A DNA stretch of 64,000 bases. Source: Kingella_B sp963529665 (lineage in GTDB: Bacteria; Pseudomonadota; Gammaproteobacteria; Burkholderiales; Neisseriaceae). The stretch covers positions 1 to 64,000 of the forward strand of contig CAUSAG010000009.1 in the NCBI GenBank assembly GCA_963529665.1, in the 5' to 3' direction. Position 1 is the first letter of the stretch, and every line of letters starts with the position of its first letter. The translations under genes and the position numbers were made by a program. Positions 17,833 to 26,483 of this stretch are shown here, piece after piece. The notes beneath the pieces are model-generated. The model was not told the origin of the DNA, searched no databases, and saw nothing but the letters and a program-made list of their open reading frames with translations.

Positions 17833-20577
17833 TTACGCTTCGTTATTCTCCGCGCTATCGCCCTCGTTCAGCGTATCAACATCGGCATTCACATCATCCA
17901 CTTCATCGCTTTCTGCCACGGGTTCAATGCTCACCAGCGTGGTGCCTTCGTCTAGGTTAATCAGCTTCACGCCAGCAGCGGTGCGCCCTGTTTCGCGCAC
18001 TTGTTCCACTTTGGTGCGAATCAGCACGCCGCCCGATGTAATCAGCATCAAGTCGTCGTTAGGGGCAACCAATGCCGCGCCGACCAATTCGCCGTTGCGC
18101 TCGCCCGTATCGATGGCAATGATGCCTTGTCCGCCTTTGCCTTTGCGCGTGTAATCGGCAATCGGCGTGCGTTTGCCGTAGCCGTTTTGGGTGGCGGTGA
18201 GCACTTGTAAATCGCTGCCGATTTCGGCGGTGAGCAGGCTGACGATGCGGCCGTTTTCAGGCAGCCTCATGCCGCGCAGGCCGCCGCTGCCGCGTCCGCT
18301 GGGGCGCACGCCTTTGTTGGTTTGCAGGTTGAATTCGGTTTCGCCGCCGTCTTCTTCGTCTTGTTGCAGGCTGCCTGAAACGTCGTTTTCGGCTTCGTCT
18401 TCATCGCCTGCGCCACCCGTCCAATATTCGTTGAAGCGGATGGCTTTGCCCAAGTTGCTGAACAACATGATGTCGCTGCTGCCGCTGGTTTTCGCCACGC
18501 CCACCAGGCTGTCGCCGTCTTTAAGGGCGATGGCTTTGATGCCTTTGACACTGACGTTTTTAAACGCGGACAGCTGCACTTTTTTCACCACACCCATCGC
18601 GGTGGCGAAGAAGACGTATTCGTCTTCGGGAAATTCGCGCACCGGCAGGATGGCGGAGACTTTTTCGCCTTCGTCCAACTGGATGACGTTGTTAATCGGC
18701 CGTCCGCGCGAGTTGCGGCCGCCTTCGGGCAGGCGGTACACCTTAATCCAATGGCAACGGCCCAAATTGGTAAAGCACATCAAATAATCGTGCGTGTTCG
18801 CCACAAACAGGGTTTCGATGAAGTCTTCGTCTTTGGTGGCGGCCGCCTGTTTGCCGCGCCCGCCGCGTTTCTGCGCTTGGTAATCGCTGGTGGGCTGGGT
18901 TTTGATGTAGCCGCCGTGGGTAAGCGTAACCACCATTTCGCGCGGCGGAATCAGGTCTTCGTCGGCAATGTCGCCGCCGCCGAACGGGTTGATTTCGCTG
19001 CGCCGTTCGTCGCCGAACTGGGTTTGCATTTCCACCAGTTCGCTCTCGATGATTTGGCGCACGCGTTCGGGTTTGGCCAGAATGTCCAGCAAGTCCATAA
19101 TAATATCCATTAAAGACTTGTATTCTTTCACGATTTCGTCTTGGTCCAGGCCGGTCAGGTTGCGCAGGCTCATGCGCAGAATGGCGCGCGCCTGTTCGTC
19201 CGACAGCCAGTAGCCGTCTTTTTTCAGTCCCCTGCTTTCAGGCAGCCATTCGGGGCGGGCCAAAGTCAAATCCAAGTCGCTGCGGCTCAACATTTCACTC
19301 ACCAAAGCAGACTGCCATGCACGCCCCATCAGGGCTTCGCGCGCGGTATCCACGTCGGACGAGGCCTTAATCAGCGCAATCATTTCGTCAATATTGGACA
19401 ACGCAACGGCCTTGCCTTCGGCGATATGCCCTTCGGCGCGCGCTTTTTTCAGGCGGAACAGGGTGCGGCGCGTGACGACTTCGCGGCGGTGGCGCAGGAA
19501 CTCGTTCAAAATCTGCTTCAAATTCAGCAGGCGCGGCTGGCCGTCCACCAGCGCAACCATGTTGATGCTGAACGTGTCTTGCAGCTGGGTGAGTTTGTAT
19601 AGCTGGTTCAGCACTACTTCGGCGTTTTCGCCGCGTTTAAGTTCGATGACGATGCGCGTGCCGTCTTTGTCGGATTCGTCGCGCAGTTCGGCAATGCCTT
19701 CCACGGTTTTCTCGCGCACCAGCTCGCCGATTTTTTCCACCAGCTTGGATTTATTCACCTGATACGGGATTTCATCGACCACAATCGCTTCGCGCTCGCC
19801 GTTTTTGCCGATGGGTTCGATGTGCGATTTGCTGCGGATGACCACGCGGCCGCGGCCGGTCTGGTAGCCCGCGCGGATGCCGGTTAGGCCGTAAATGGTG
19901 GCGCCGGTGGGGAAATCGGGGGCTTTGACGATATCGATGAGTTCGTCGATGCCGGTGTCCGGGTCGTTCAGGAGTTTCAGGCAGCCTGCAAGTGTGTCGC
20001 GCAGGTTGTGCGGCGGAATGCTGGTGGCCATGCCCACGGCGATGCCTTCGGAGCCGTTTACCAACAGGGCGGGGAAGCGTGTGGGCAGCACCAGCGGTTC
20101 GCGTTCGCTGCCGTCGTAGTTGTCGCCGAAATTGACGGTTTCTTCTTCAATGTCGGCCAGCATTTCGTGGGCGATTTTCGCCATGCGGATTTCGGTGTAA
20201 CGCATGGCTGCGGCGGCGTCGCCGTCCACCGAGCCGAAGTTGCCCTGTCCGTCCACCAGCATATAGCGCATGGAAAACGGCTGCGCCATGCGGACGATGG
20301 TTTGGTACACCGCGGAATCGCCGTGCGGGTGGTATTTACCGATAACGTCGCCGACCACGCGGGCGGATTTTTTGTATGCGCTGTTCCAGTTGTTTTTCAG
20401 CTCGTGCATGGCGTAAAGCACGCGGCGGTGCACGGGTTTCAGGCCATCGCGCACATCGGGCAGCGCGCGCCCGACGATGACGGACATGGCGTAGTCCAGA
20501 TAGGACTTTTTCATCTCGTCTTCAAGGCTGACGGGGATGGTTTCTTTGGCAAATTGGTGGTCGGTTGTGTTGGTCAT
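17833..20577 (-). CDS. gyrA: DNA gyrase subunit A
   Basis: GyrA cuts and rejoins DNA during supercoiling. It is 914 residues. The catalytic tyrosine is Tyr127 in AAAAMRYTEIRM. The quinolone-determining region reads HPHGDSAVYQTIVRM: Ser88 (E. coli 83) is the sensitive type, but Gln92 sits where E. coli has Asp87. The GyrA box QKRGGRGK lies near residue 568. The C-terminal wheel carries an acidic insert (about 715-755, DEDEAEND and QQDEEDGGETE) that includes a DUS-encoded SGSLQ. A complete frame is present. Codon use is rather GC-rich, with several G/C-rich tracts. Confidence 0.97.
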   Translation of the reverse strand: MTNTTDHQFAKETIPVSLEDEMKKSYLDYAMSVIVGRALPDVRDGLKPVHRRVLYAMHELKNNWNSAYKKSARVVGDVIGKYHPHGDSAVYQTIVRMAQPFSMRYMLVDGQGNFGSVDGDAAAAMRYTEIRMAKIAHEMLADIEEETVNFGDNYDGSEREPLVLPTRFPALLVNGSEGIAVGMATSIPPHNLRDTLAGCLKLLNDPDTGIDELIDIVKAPDFPTGATIYGLTGIRAGYQTGRGRVVIRSKSHIEPIGKNGEREAIVVDEIPYQVNKSKLVEKIGELVREKTVEGIAELRDESDKDGTRIVIELKRGENAEVVLNQLYKLTQLQDTFSINMVALVDGQPRLLNLKQILNEFLRHRREVVTRRTLFRLKKARAEGHIAEGKAVALSNIDEMIALIKASSDVDTAREALMGRAWQSALVSEMLSRSDLDLTLARPEWLPESRGLKKDGYWLSDEQARAILRMSLRNLTGLDQDEIVKEYKSLMDIIMDLLDILAKPERVRQIIESELVEMQTQFGDERRSEINPFGGGDIADEDLIPPREMVVTLTHGGYIKTQPTSDYQAQKRGGRGKQAAATKDEDFIETLFVANTHDYLMCFTNLGRCHWIKVYRLPEGGRNSRGRPINNVIQLDEGEKVSAILPVREFPEDEYVFFATAMGVVKKVQLSAFKNVSVKGIKAIALKDGDSLVGVAKTSGSSDIMLFSNLGKAIRFNEYWTGGAGDEDEAENDVSGSLQQDEEDGGETEFNLQTNKGVRPSGRGSGGLRGMRLPENGRIVSLLTAEIGSDLQVLTATQNGYGKRTPIADYTRKGKGGQGIIAIDTGERNGELVGAALVAPNDDLMLITSGGVLIRTKVEQVRETGRTAAGVKLINLDEGTTLVSIEPVAESDEVDDVNADVDTLNEGDSAENNEA

Positions 20578-20609
20578 ACGAGCGTTTTGCTGGGGTCAAA
20601 AAGAGAGTA

Positions 20610-20618
20610 ATTTTAGCA
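20610..20618 (-). promoter_or_regulatory. Possible extended -10 element for gyrA
   Basis: On the minus strand TGCTAAAAT reads as an extended -10 (TGnTAAAAT) about 33 bases before the gyrA ATG. No good -35 lies at the right spacing, so this is a weak call from sequence only. Confidence 0.35.
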
Positions 20619-20737
20619 TAAAATGTGGGAGCTTAGGTTGGTTGTAAAACAATGGGTTAGGGTGGAATTTGGGGATGTGAGAAAAGGCAGCCTGAAAACG
20701 CAAAATATGCTTTCAGGCTGCTTTTATGGGTTGTGGC

Positions 20738-20838
20738 AGCCTGAAACGGTATGGAGCGGCGACGGCTCGTCGCCAAGGGCTTCAAACAGAGCATGGCTGG
20801 TTTGCAAGATGTCGGCGAGCCGCCGACGCTCCATTGGG
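20738..20838. repeat. Imperfect palindromic repeat with DUS
   Basis: ATGGAGCGGCGACGGCTCG near 20750 is matched about 60 bases later by CGAGCCGCCGACGCTCCAT (to about 20834), an imperfect inverted repeat next to DUS copies on both sides. It could fold as one long cruciform. It has no open frame I would believe. The 654 bp gap 20578-21231 contains this unit, the hairpin element after it, and no gene. Confidence 0.55.
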
Positions 20839-20937
20839 GTATTTTCAGGCTGTCTTTGTTTACAGGATAAGGCAGCCTGAAAATGGGTTGGTGCTTTGTG
20901 GTAAGCATCCGATTAGCTTTAACCATGCGTCTCGTGC

Positions 20938-21140
20938 CGACGGGGCACTTACTTTTCTTTGCTTCGCCAAAGAAAAGTAAGCAAAAGAAAGGCGACCCCG
21001 ACGTGCAGGTCTGCTTCGCAGACTTCCCTCACTCCACATCCTTTTTTCGGCGCGTGCGAACTAGTCGCGCTGCGCGCGCCGTCGGACAACGCACGCTTGT
21101 TTCCGAAAAAAGAATGCTCCGTTCGGCTGGACGTAGGGGA
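20938..21140. repeat. Hairpin-bearing intergenic repeat element
   Basis: CTTACTTTTCTTTG (20948-20961) and CAAAGAAAAGTAAG (20968-20981) form a perfect 14 bp stem with a 6-base loop. A second small stem GTCTGC/GCAGAC follows near 21010-21024, with GC-rich inverted stretches beyond it. From memory, very similar text recurs between genes in many neisserial and other proteobacterial genomes, so I treat it as a dispersed repeat. This recollection was not checked. Confidence 0.5.
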
Positions 21141-21177
21141 GTGGGCAGTAGTCTCAAACGTTTGTGATGGATTGACC

Positions 21178-21223
21178 AAAAAGGCAGCCTGAAAATTGGA
21201 AAATGGTTTTCAGGCTGCCTTTG
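21178..21223 (-). terminator. DUS-pair terminator after the nitroreductase gene
   Basis: AAGGCAGCCTGAAAA and TTTTCAGGCTGCCTT make a perfect 15 bp stem 10 bases beyond the nitroreductase stop on the minus strand. It has A/T ends suited to both directions. Confidence 0.75.
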
Positions 21224-21231
21224 GCTGGGAT

Positions 21232-21900
21232 TTATTCCAACCAAGTAACCACTTCCGCCGCGGCTTTGCGCGCTTTGGGTGCAATATCTTGGGCGCGGTA
21301 GCCAAAGGTTACGGCAACGGACACGCCCCATTCGGCGGGGTCAAACGCGCCTGTTTCGGCGAGGGTGCGGTTCATTTCGTCGTAGTTGAAACCTTCAATG
21401 GGGCAGCTGTCTATGCCGATTAGGGCGGCGCCCGTCATCATGTTGGCAAGGGCGATGTAGGTTTGCTTGCTGCACCAGTCAAACAGGGTGCGCTCGTTGT
21501 CTAGCAGATGGGCATCATCGGCTTGGAAGTTTTGGTATTTGGCGAGCGTTTTGCTGATGGTTTCGGGGTCGGTTATGCCGCGCCGTTGGATGCCTTCTAG
21601 CATAAAGGGGCTGTCGTAGCGGGCGTTTTTCTTGGCGAGGATAACGACAATATGGCTGGCAGTATCCAGCGTGCTCGCCATGCCCCATGCGAAGGGTTTG
21701 AGTTTTTGGCGCAGCTCGGGGTTTTGCACAACGAGGAATCGCCACGGCTCGCTGCCGACGGAGCTGGGCGATAGGCGGGCGAGTTCTAGGATGTAGTTGA
21801 AATCTTCGGCGCTGATTTTGCGGCTGGGGTCGTAATGGCGGCAGGATTTGCGGTATTGGTAGGCGGGGAGAATTTGCTCGCGGGTGAAAAATGTAGTCAT
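21232..21900 (-). CDS. NAD(P)H-dependent nitroreductase family oxidoreductase
   Basis: The 222-residue protein has nitroreductase family marks: an N-terminal YQYRKSCRHYDPSRKIS with the FMN-phosphate-binding arginines, LARLSPSSVGSEPWRFLVVQ (about 40-60), an FMN-binding middle TYIALANMMTGAALIGIDSCPIEGF (about 146-170), and a C-terminal VAVTFGYRAQD. Such enzymes reduce nitro compounds, quinones or flavins as cytoplasmic homodimers. It is closest in feel to the YdgI/NfsB-like branch, but the substrate is not deducible. It stands alone, between a repeat-rich gap and the ClC gene. Confidence 0.9.
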   Translation of the reverse strand: MTTFFTREQILPAYQYRKSCRHYDPSRKISAEDFNYILELARLSPSSVGSEPWRFLVVQNPELRQKLKPFAWGMASTLDTASHIVVILAKKNARYDSPFMLEGIQRRGITDPETISKTLAKYQNFQADDAHLLDNERTLFDWCSKQTYIALANMMTGAALIGIDSCPIEGFNYDEMNRTLAETGAFDPAEWGVSVAVTFGYRAQDIAPKARKAAAEVVTWLE

Positions 21901-22025
21901 GTTGCTTCTTTCTACGTTGGGGTTGAAAAGGGGGATTATAGTTGCGGCAGCCTGAAATGGGCGAATAAGTGATTTTCAGGCTGGCTTTGCATACAATAGG
22001 CGCTTTTTGTGAATGGGATGATGTG

Positions 22026-23288
22026 ATGGATGCGCGGGATTTTTCGCTGCGTTTGACGGTGGCGCTGTTGCTAACGGGGGTGTTGGCGGGCTTGGTGGGG
22101 ATTGGGTTTACACATTTGTTGCACGCGGTGCAGCAATGGGTGTTTTATGGCGGCTGGGCAACGGGGCACGTTTCGTTTCGTGAATTGGTGGCGCAGGCTT
22201 CGGCGCAGCGGCGCTTGGTGGCGTTGCTGGCGTGTGGCGCGGTGGTGGGGGTGTGTTGGACGCTGTTGCAAAAATATGGCGCGCCGTTGTTGGAAGTGAA
22301 AACGGCGGTGCGGCAGCCTGAAAAAGATATGCCAGTGAAAATGACGGCGTGCCATGCGATTTTGCAGATTATTACGGTGGGGATGGGCTCGCCTTTGGGG
22401 CGGGAAGTTGCGCCGCGTGAGATGAGTGTGGCGCTGGCAACGCCGTTGTCGGGCTGGTTGCGCTTGTCGCCCGCGCAAAAGAGCGTGGTGTTGGCGTGCG
22501 CTTCGGGGGCGGGTTTGGCGGCGGTGTATAACGTGCCGTTGGCGGCGACGGTGTTTGTGTTGGAAACGCTGCTGGCAGCTTGGTCGGTGCCGATGGTGTT
22601 GGCGGCGTTGTTGGCTTGCGGCGTGGCAGTGTTGGTGGTGCGCGTGGGGCTGGGCGATACGGTGCAATACGCGCATTTGCCGAATTTGGAAAATGTGGCG
22701 TTTGATGCGCCGTTTTTGGCTTGGGCGGCGGTGTGCGGCGTGTTGATTGCGCTGGGCGTGAATGCGTTTGCGTGGAGCAATGGCAAGCTGCCGAAGCTGA
22801 ACAAGGCGAGCTGGAAAATGCTGCCGATTGCGCTGCTGTCGTTTGCGGCGATTGGGGCGATGGGGATGTGGCAGCCTGAAATCTTGGGCAACGGCAAGGC
22901 GGGCAATCAGCTGAGTTTTGCCGACGCGCTCACTTGGCAAACGGCGTTGGCACTGCTGGCAACCAAATGGGCGGCGGTGCTGCTGGCAACGGTGGCGGGG
23001 GCGTATGGCGGGCGGATTACGCCGTCGATGATGCTGGGCGGGATGATAGCGTTTGCCAGCGCGGTGGCTTGGAATGCGCTGTTGCCGCCGATTTCGGCTG
23101 GGGCGGCGGCGTTTGTGGGCGCAACGGTGTTTTTGGGCTTGGCGCAGAATATGCGGCTAACGGCGATTGTGTTTATGCTGGAATTGTCGCGGTTGAGCAC
23201 GGCGTTTTGGCTGCCTGTTTGCGTGTGCATGGGGGTGGCGATGGGGGTGCAGATGGTTTGGGCGCGACGGCGGATGGGGGCAGCCTGA
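22026..23288 (+). CDS. ClC family chloride channel/transporter
   Basis: The 420-residue polytopic membrane protein has the ClC signatures MGSPLGREVAPREMS (about 118-132), with the glutamate in the gating position, and GAGLAAVYNVPLAATVFVLE (about 160-179). I start at the ATG at 22026, since the frame upstream runs through a DUS and would add a non-homologous stretch. ClC proteins exchange Cl- for H+ or conduct Cl-. The stop codon TGA lies inside a DUS (GCAGCCTGA), so the last residues AA come from that element. Confidence 0.9.
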   Translation: MDARDFSLRLTVALLLTGVLAGLVGIGFTHLLHAVQQWVFYGGWATGHVSFRELVAQASAQRRLVALLACGAVVGVCWTLLQKYGAPLLEVKTAVRQPEKDMPVKMTACHAILQIITVGMGSPLGREVAPREMSVALATPLSGWLRLSPAQKSVVLACASGAGLAAVYNVPLAATVFVLETLLAAWSVPMVLAALLACGVAVLVVRVGLGDTVQYAHLPNLENVAFDAPFLAWAAVCGVLIALGVNAFAWSNGKLPKLNKASWKMLPIALLSFAAIGAMGMWQPEILGNGKAGNQLSFADALTWQTALALLATKWAAVLLATVAGAYGGRITPSMMLGGMIAFASAVAWNALLPPISAGAAAFVGATVFLGLAQNMRLTAIVFMLELSRLSTAFWLPVCVCMGVAMGVQMVWARRRMGAA

Positions 23289-23319
23289 AAATGCGGTTAT
23301 TGGGTTTTCAGGCTGCCTT
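23279..23319 (+). terminator. DUS-pair terminator overlapping the ClC stop codon
   Basis: GGCAGCCTGAAAA (23279-23291) pairs with TTTTCAGGCTGCC (23305-23317). The first arm contains the TGA stop of the ClC gene. Further DUS copies, some as inverted pairs (for example about 23488-23530), fill the gap to 23709, which holds no gene. Confidence 0.7.
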
Positions 23320-23709
23320 GCTTGGCTTTTGCCTGCCTGCGCCGCGCTTATTTTGCCAACGCCACTCAACGGCTAATACAGCCGCAGCAAGTTTTTTTCT
23401 GCCCGTTTCGCCTGTTTTCAGGCTGCCCTATTGGTAAACAAAAGTGAGCGGGTAAACAAGATTCCGCGCAAGCTGATGATGCAAGCAAAGGCAGCCTGAA
23501 AACGCACTAAGCAAGTTTCAGGCTGCCTTTTATCTGTCAAGCCAAGCTGGTTTGGCTAACTGATGTGCAATGCTTGATACAAGCGCAGCCAGTTTCCCTA
23601 TGCGCCAACTCTGCCCATTTTCAGGCTGCCCTTGTTGGCGAACAAGAACGAGTTGGTAAACAAGATTCATCCATAAACAAACGCCACCCAAACCAATCGC
23701 CTTCAACAA

Positions 23710-23752
23710 AAAGCAGCCTGAAACGCACAACCAGCGTTTTCAGGCTGTCTTT
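23710..23752 (-). terminator. DUS-pair terminator after the efflux lipoprotein gene
   Basis: AAAGCAGCCTGAAAC and GTTTTCAGGCTGTCTTT form an imperfect stem 20 bases beyond the stop on the minus strand. Both arms carry a one-base DUS variant. Confidence 0.6.
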
Positions 23753-23772
23753 GCCATAATGCCTACCCCCAA

Positions 23773-25221
23773 CTAATCCTGCCATCCCCCGCCCAGCGTT
23801 TGATACAGCCGCAACAAATTCTCCCCTTCCGCCAAGCGCGCCCGCAACAAGGCTTCTTGCGCTTGGCTGGCGTTGATTTCGGCGGTGAGCGCTTGGTCTA
23901 GCGTCAATTTGCCCAGCTCAAACAAGCGGCGCGATTGGCTGGCTTGACGCTGGCTTTGCGCGGCGGCATCGGCGGCGCGGGCGCGTTGGTCAAACAAGCC
24001 GCGTTGCAAATGGTAGCTGCTGTCCACTTCCGCCAGCGCGGTGAGCAGCGTGTTGTCGTATTGCGCGGCGGCGGCTTTCACCCGTGCATCGGCGGCGGCG
24101 ATGTTGGCTTTGATGCGCCCTGCGGTGAACAGCGGCACGGTTACGCCTGCGCTCAGCAGCCCGCCCGTGCTTTTGGCGATGGACGACAAATTGCTGTCCA
24201 AGCCGATGCGCCCGTTGCTCCACGCAAATTGGATGTCAAAGCGCGGCAGCCTGTCCATCTTGGCGCTGGCGAGCTTGGCGGCGGCGGCGCGGGCTTGGCG
24301 TTCGGCAGCGCGCACATCGGGGCGGCGCGTGAGCACGTTTAACGGCGTTGCCCCTTGCGGCGGCGCAGGCAAATTTGCCAACACGTTTGCCGCGCTTTCA
24401 GGCAGCCTGAAACCCTGCGGCACTTGCCCCGTGAGCACCGCAATGCTGCGAACGTGCGCGGCGCGTTGCGCGTCTAGCGTGGCGGCTTCGGCTTGCGCGG
24501 CGGCAAGTTGCGCTTCCACTTGGCGCACTTCATACGCGCTCACATGCCCCGCCTTAAACCGCGCCTGCACATAGCGCAACAGGTTTTTCAGGCTGCCTTC
24601 GCGCTGCGCCGCCTGCGCTTGCCGCGCTTCTAACGCCCGCGCGTTCAAATAATGCTGCGCCGTTTCCGCCGCCAACATCAGTTGCGCGCCGTGCCAACGC
24701 TCCGCCTCGCCCAACGCCACTTGTCGCGCCGCTTCGGCATCGCTTTTCTTTTGCCCAAAAATATCGGGCGACCACGATGCAGACAACGCCGCGCGGCGCA
24801 GGTTCACATTGTCAAACTCCGCCTGCCCCAGCTGCGGGTTGATGCCGCCCGCCGCTTGGCGCGCCCCATCGGGCAGCGGATTATCCTGTTTGCCCGTGGC
24901 ATATAAATTCGCCCCTGCGCCAATTTGCGGACGGCGGACGGCATCCGCCAAATCCGCCTGCGCTTGCGCCGCCTGCATCGTGGCTTGCGCCGCCGCCAGA
25001 TTGCGGTTTTCGCGCAAGGTTTGTTCCACCAAATCGCGCAGCACAGGGTCTTGCCATGTTGTCCACCAGCGCGAAAGGTTGTTTTCAGGCTGCCCATTGG
25101 GCGCGCCCGCTTGCTCAAATGACGGCGGCACCGCCACGCGGCTGGGTACATCGGTGTTTACCGCGCAGGCGGCAAGCGCAAGCGGGATGATGAGGGCGAG
25201 GAGTTTGGTTGGGGTGTGCAT
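23773..25221 (-). CDS. NodT family outer-membrane efflux lipoprotein
   Basis: The 482-residue protein has a lipoprotein signal (lipobox LAAC, Cys19) and two outer membrane efflux protein repeats. It has the usual WWTTWQDPVLRDLVEQTLRENRNLAAAQA start and ends LGGGWQD. Family members form the trimeric outer-membrane duct of RND or ABC type drug pumps. No periplasmic adaptor or inner-membrane pump lies beside it, so it must work with a pump encoded elsewhere, or possibly with the ABC-2 permeases at 28.6-30.9 kb (inference). Internal DUS copies encode GQPENN, RLPES and GSLKN. Confidence 0.9.
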   Translation of the reverse strand: MHTPTKLLALIIPLALAACAVNTDVPSRVAVPPSFEQAGAPNGQPENNLSRWWTTWQDPVLRDLVEQTLRENRNLAAAQATMQAAQAQADLADAVRRPQIGAGANLYATGKQDNPLPDGARQAAGGINPQLGQAEFDNVNLRRAALSASWSPDIFGQKKSDAEAARQVALGEAERWHGAQLMLAAETAQHYLNARALEARQAQAAQREGSLKNLLRYVQARFKAGHVSAYEVRQVEAQLAAAQAEAATLDAQRAAHVRSIAVLTGQVPQGFRLPESAANVLANLPAPPQGATPLNVLTRRPDVRAAERQARAAAAKLASAKMDRLPRFDIQFAWSNGRIGLDSNLSSIAKSTGGLLSAGVTVPLFTAGRIKANIAAADARVKAAAAQYDNTLLTALAEVDSSYHLQRGLFDQRARAADAAAQSQRQASQSRRLFELGKLTLDQALTAEINASQAQEALLRARLAEGENLLRLYQTLGGGWQD

Positions 25222-25283
25222 GATTTTTGCCTTTTGGGTTGCGAGATTGAATAAAGGGGTTTCAGGCTGCCTGAAACGTGGAT

Positions 25284-25562
25284 TTAACGCCTGCGGTTAA
25301 GCCGAGACTGGCAGATAAAATGAAAGCTCACTTTGGCAAGCGCGTAAAACGTTGCCCACATCGCCGCCATGCGCCACAGCAGCCACCAAGCGGTCGGCGC
25401 AAACCAGAATACGGCGATTGCCGCGCCGTAAGATACTGCCAACAGCAACGCGCGAGCGGCAACATAAGCCCAAATTTTGTCGCGGCTGTCTTCATACAAG
25501 CCGATAAATACGCCGAATGTGCTGGCGAATAGGATAAACAGGGCGATTAGTGTGGTCATCAT
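25284..25562 (-). CDS. Small hypothetical membrane protein
   Basis: The roughly 92-residue protein has three hydrophobic segments (TTLIALFILFASTFGVFIGL, AYVAARALLLAVSYGAAIAVFWF and WWLLWRMAAMWATFYALAKV) and a basic tail QSRLNRRR. I start at 25562 (MMTTL): the longer frame reads through a DUS (VFRLP) that is not likely coding, and a second ATG follows at once. I do not recognise the family. Its start lies only 71 bp from the divergent PARG-like gene, so both may share a control region. Confidence 0.6.
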   Translation of the reverse strand: MMTTLIALFILFASTFGVFIGLYEDSRDKIWAYVAARALLLAVSYGAAIAVFWFAPTAWWLLWRMAAMWATFYALAKVSFHFICQSRLNRRR

Positions 25563-25632
25563 CAAAGGCAGCCTGAAAACAACGAACCGAGTAAAATTAA
25601 AACCATTCATTCACATCTACAAGGACATCCCC

Positions 25633-26478
25633 ATGAACACCAAAACCCTCGCCCAACAAGCCCTGCGCATCAGCCAAACAGGCAAGCTCCCCTTGCCCGA
25701 TGGCGGCTGCTTGGATTTTTCCGTCGAGCAACAAGCCGCGCAACGCCACACCGTGCTATACCGCCCCAGCGAGCTAGCCCATTGGCGCGAAACCCTAAGG
25801 CAGCCTGAAACGGAACGAAACCACCGCGCCACGCAAATCAGCGTAACCCCCGAAAGCACCCAGCAAGCCGCCTATCGCTTGATGGTAAAAGAAGGCGTGG
25901 GCGATGTGGTGCTGCTCAACTTTGCCTCCGCCAAAAACGCAGGTGGCGGCTTTTTAAACGGCGCAAAAGCGCAGGAAGAAGACCTGTGCCGCAGCTCGGG
26001 GCTGTATCTGTGCCAACTGGAACAGCCCGATTACTACGCCGCCAACCGCGCCGAAAAATCCATGCTCTACACCGACCACATCATCTATTCGCCGCGCGTG
26101 CCGTTTTTTCGCGTGTCGGGCGATGGGCTGCTGAACGAATGCTTTTATCCTTCGGTGATTACCGCGCCTGCGCCCAATGCGGGCGTGTTTTTGCAGCGCG
26201 AGCCGCACGGCGCGGCGGCGTTGGCAGCGGCTTTGCAGCGGCGGGCGGATTATGTTTTAGCCGTTGCCAAGCACCAAGCGCAGAAAAATCTGGTGCTGGG
26301 CGCATGGGGCTGCGGCGTGTTCTGCAATCCGCCCGAGCAGGTTGCCGCCGCCTTCGCGCAAAGCCTGCGGCAGCCTGAATTTGCCGACTGCTTTGAGCGC
26401 ATCGTGTTCGCCGTTTACGACCGCAGTCCGGGTAAAGCCGTGTTCAAAGCGTTTGCCGCGCAGTTTCAGGCTGCCTGA
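25633..26478 (+). CDS. TIGR02452-type microbial poly(ADP-ribose) glycohydrolase-like protein
   Basis: The 281-residue protein carries the PARG/macrodomain signature GGGFLNGAKAQEE (Gly104-106, Gln114-Glu115-Glu116), preceded by VVLLNFASAKNA and followed by LCRSSGLY, YTDHIIYSPRVPFFR and SVITAPAPNAG. These match the TIGR02452 family (microbial PARG catalytic domain). Family members remove ADP-ribose from proteins, with the paired glutamates as catalytic residues. I start at 25633, because AAGGAC precedes the ATG and the longer frame crosses a DUS. The last codons and the TGA stop (QAA-stop) come from a DUS. No ADP-ribosyltransferase gene is seen nearby. Confidence 0.85.
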   Translation: MNTKTLAQQALRISQTGKLPLPDGGCLDFSVEQQAAQRHTVLYRPSELAHWRETLRQPETERNHRATQISVTPESTQQAAYRLMVKEGVGDVVLLNFASAKNAGGGFLNGAKAQEEDLCRSSGLYLCQLEQPDYYAANRAEKSMLYTDHIIYSPRVPFFRVSGDGLLNECFYPSVITAPAPNAGVFLQREPHGAAALAAALQRRADYVLAVAKHQAQKNLVLGAWGCGVFCNPPEQVAAAFAQSLRQPEFADCFERIVFAVYDRSPGKAVFKAFAAQFQAA

Positions 26479-26483
26479 CAATT

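Noticed and set aside
21969..22025. Longer N-terminus for the ClC protein
   Set aside because: The extension is encoded partly by a DUS and has no ribosome-binding site. The ATG at 22026 gives the usual start before the first helix.
22071..22940. Long antisense frames in the ClC gene, gyrA, rpoB/rpoC and the adhesins
   Set aside because: They mirror the codon bias of the real gene and give Arg/His/Gln-rich or low-complexity text with no domain.
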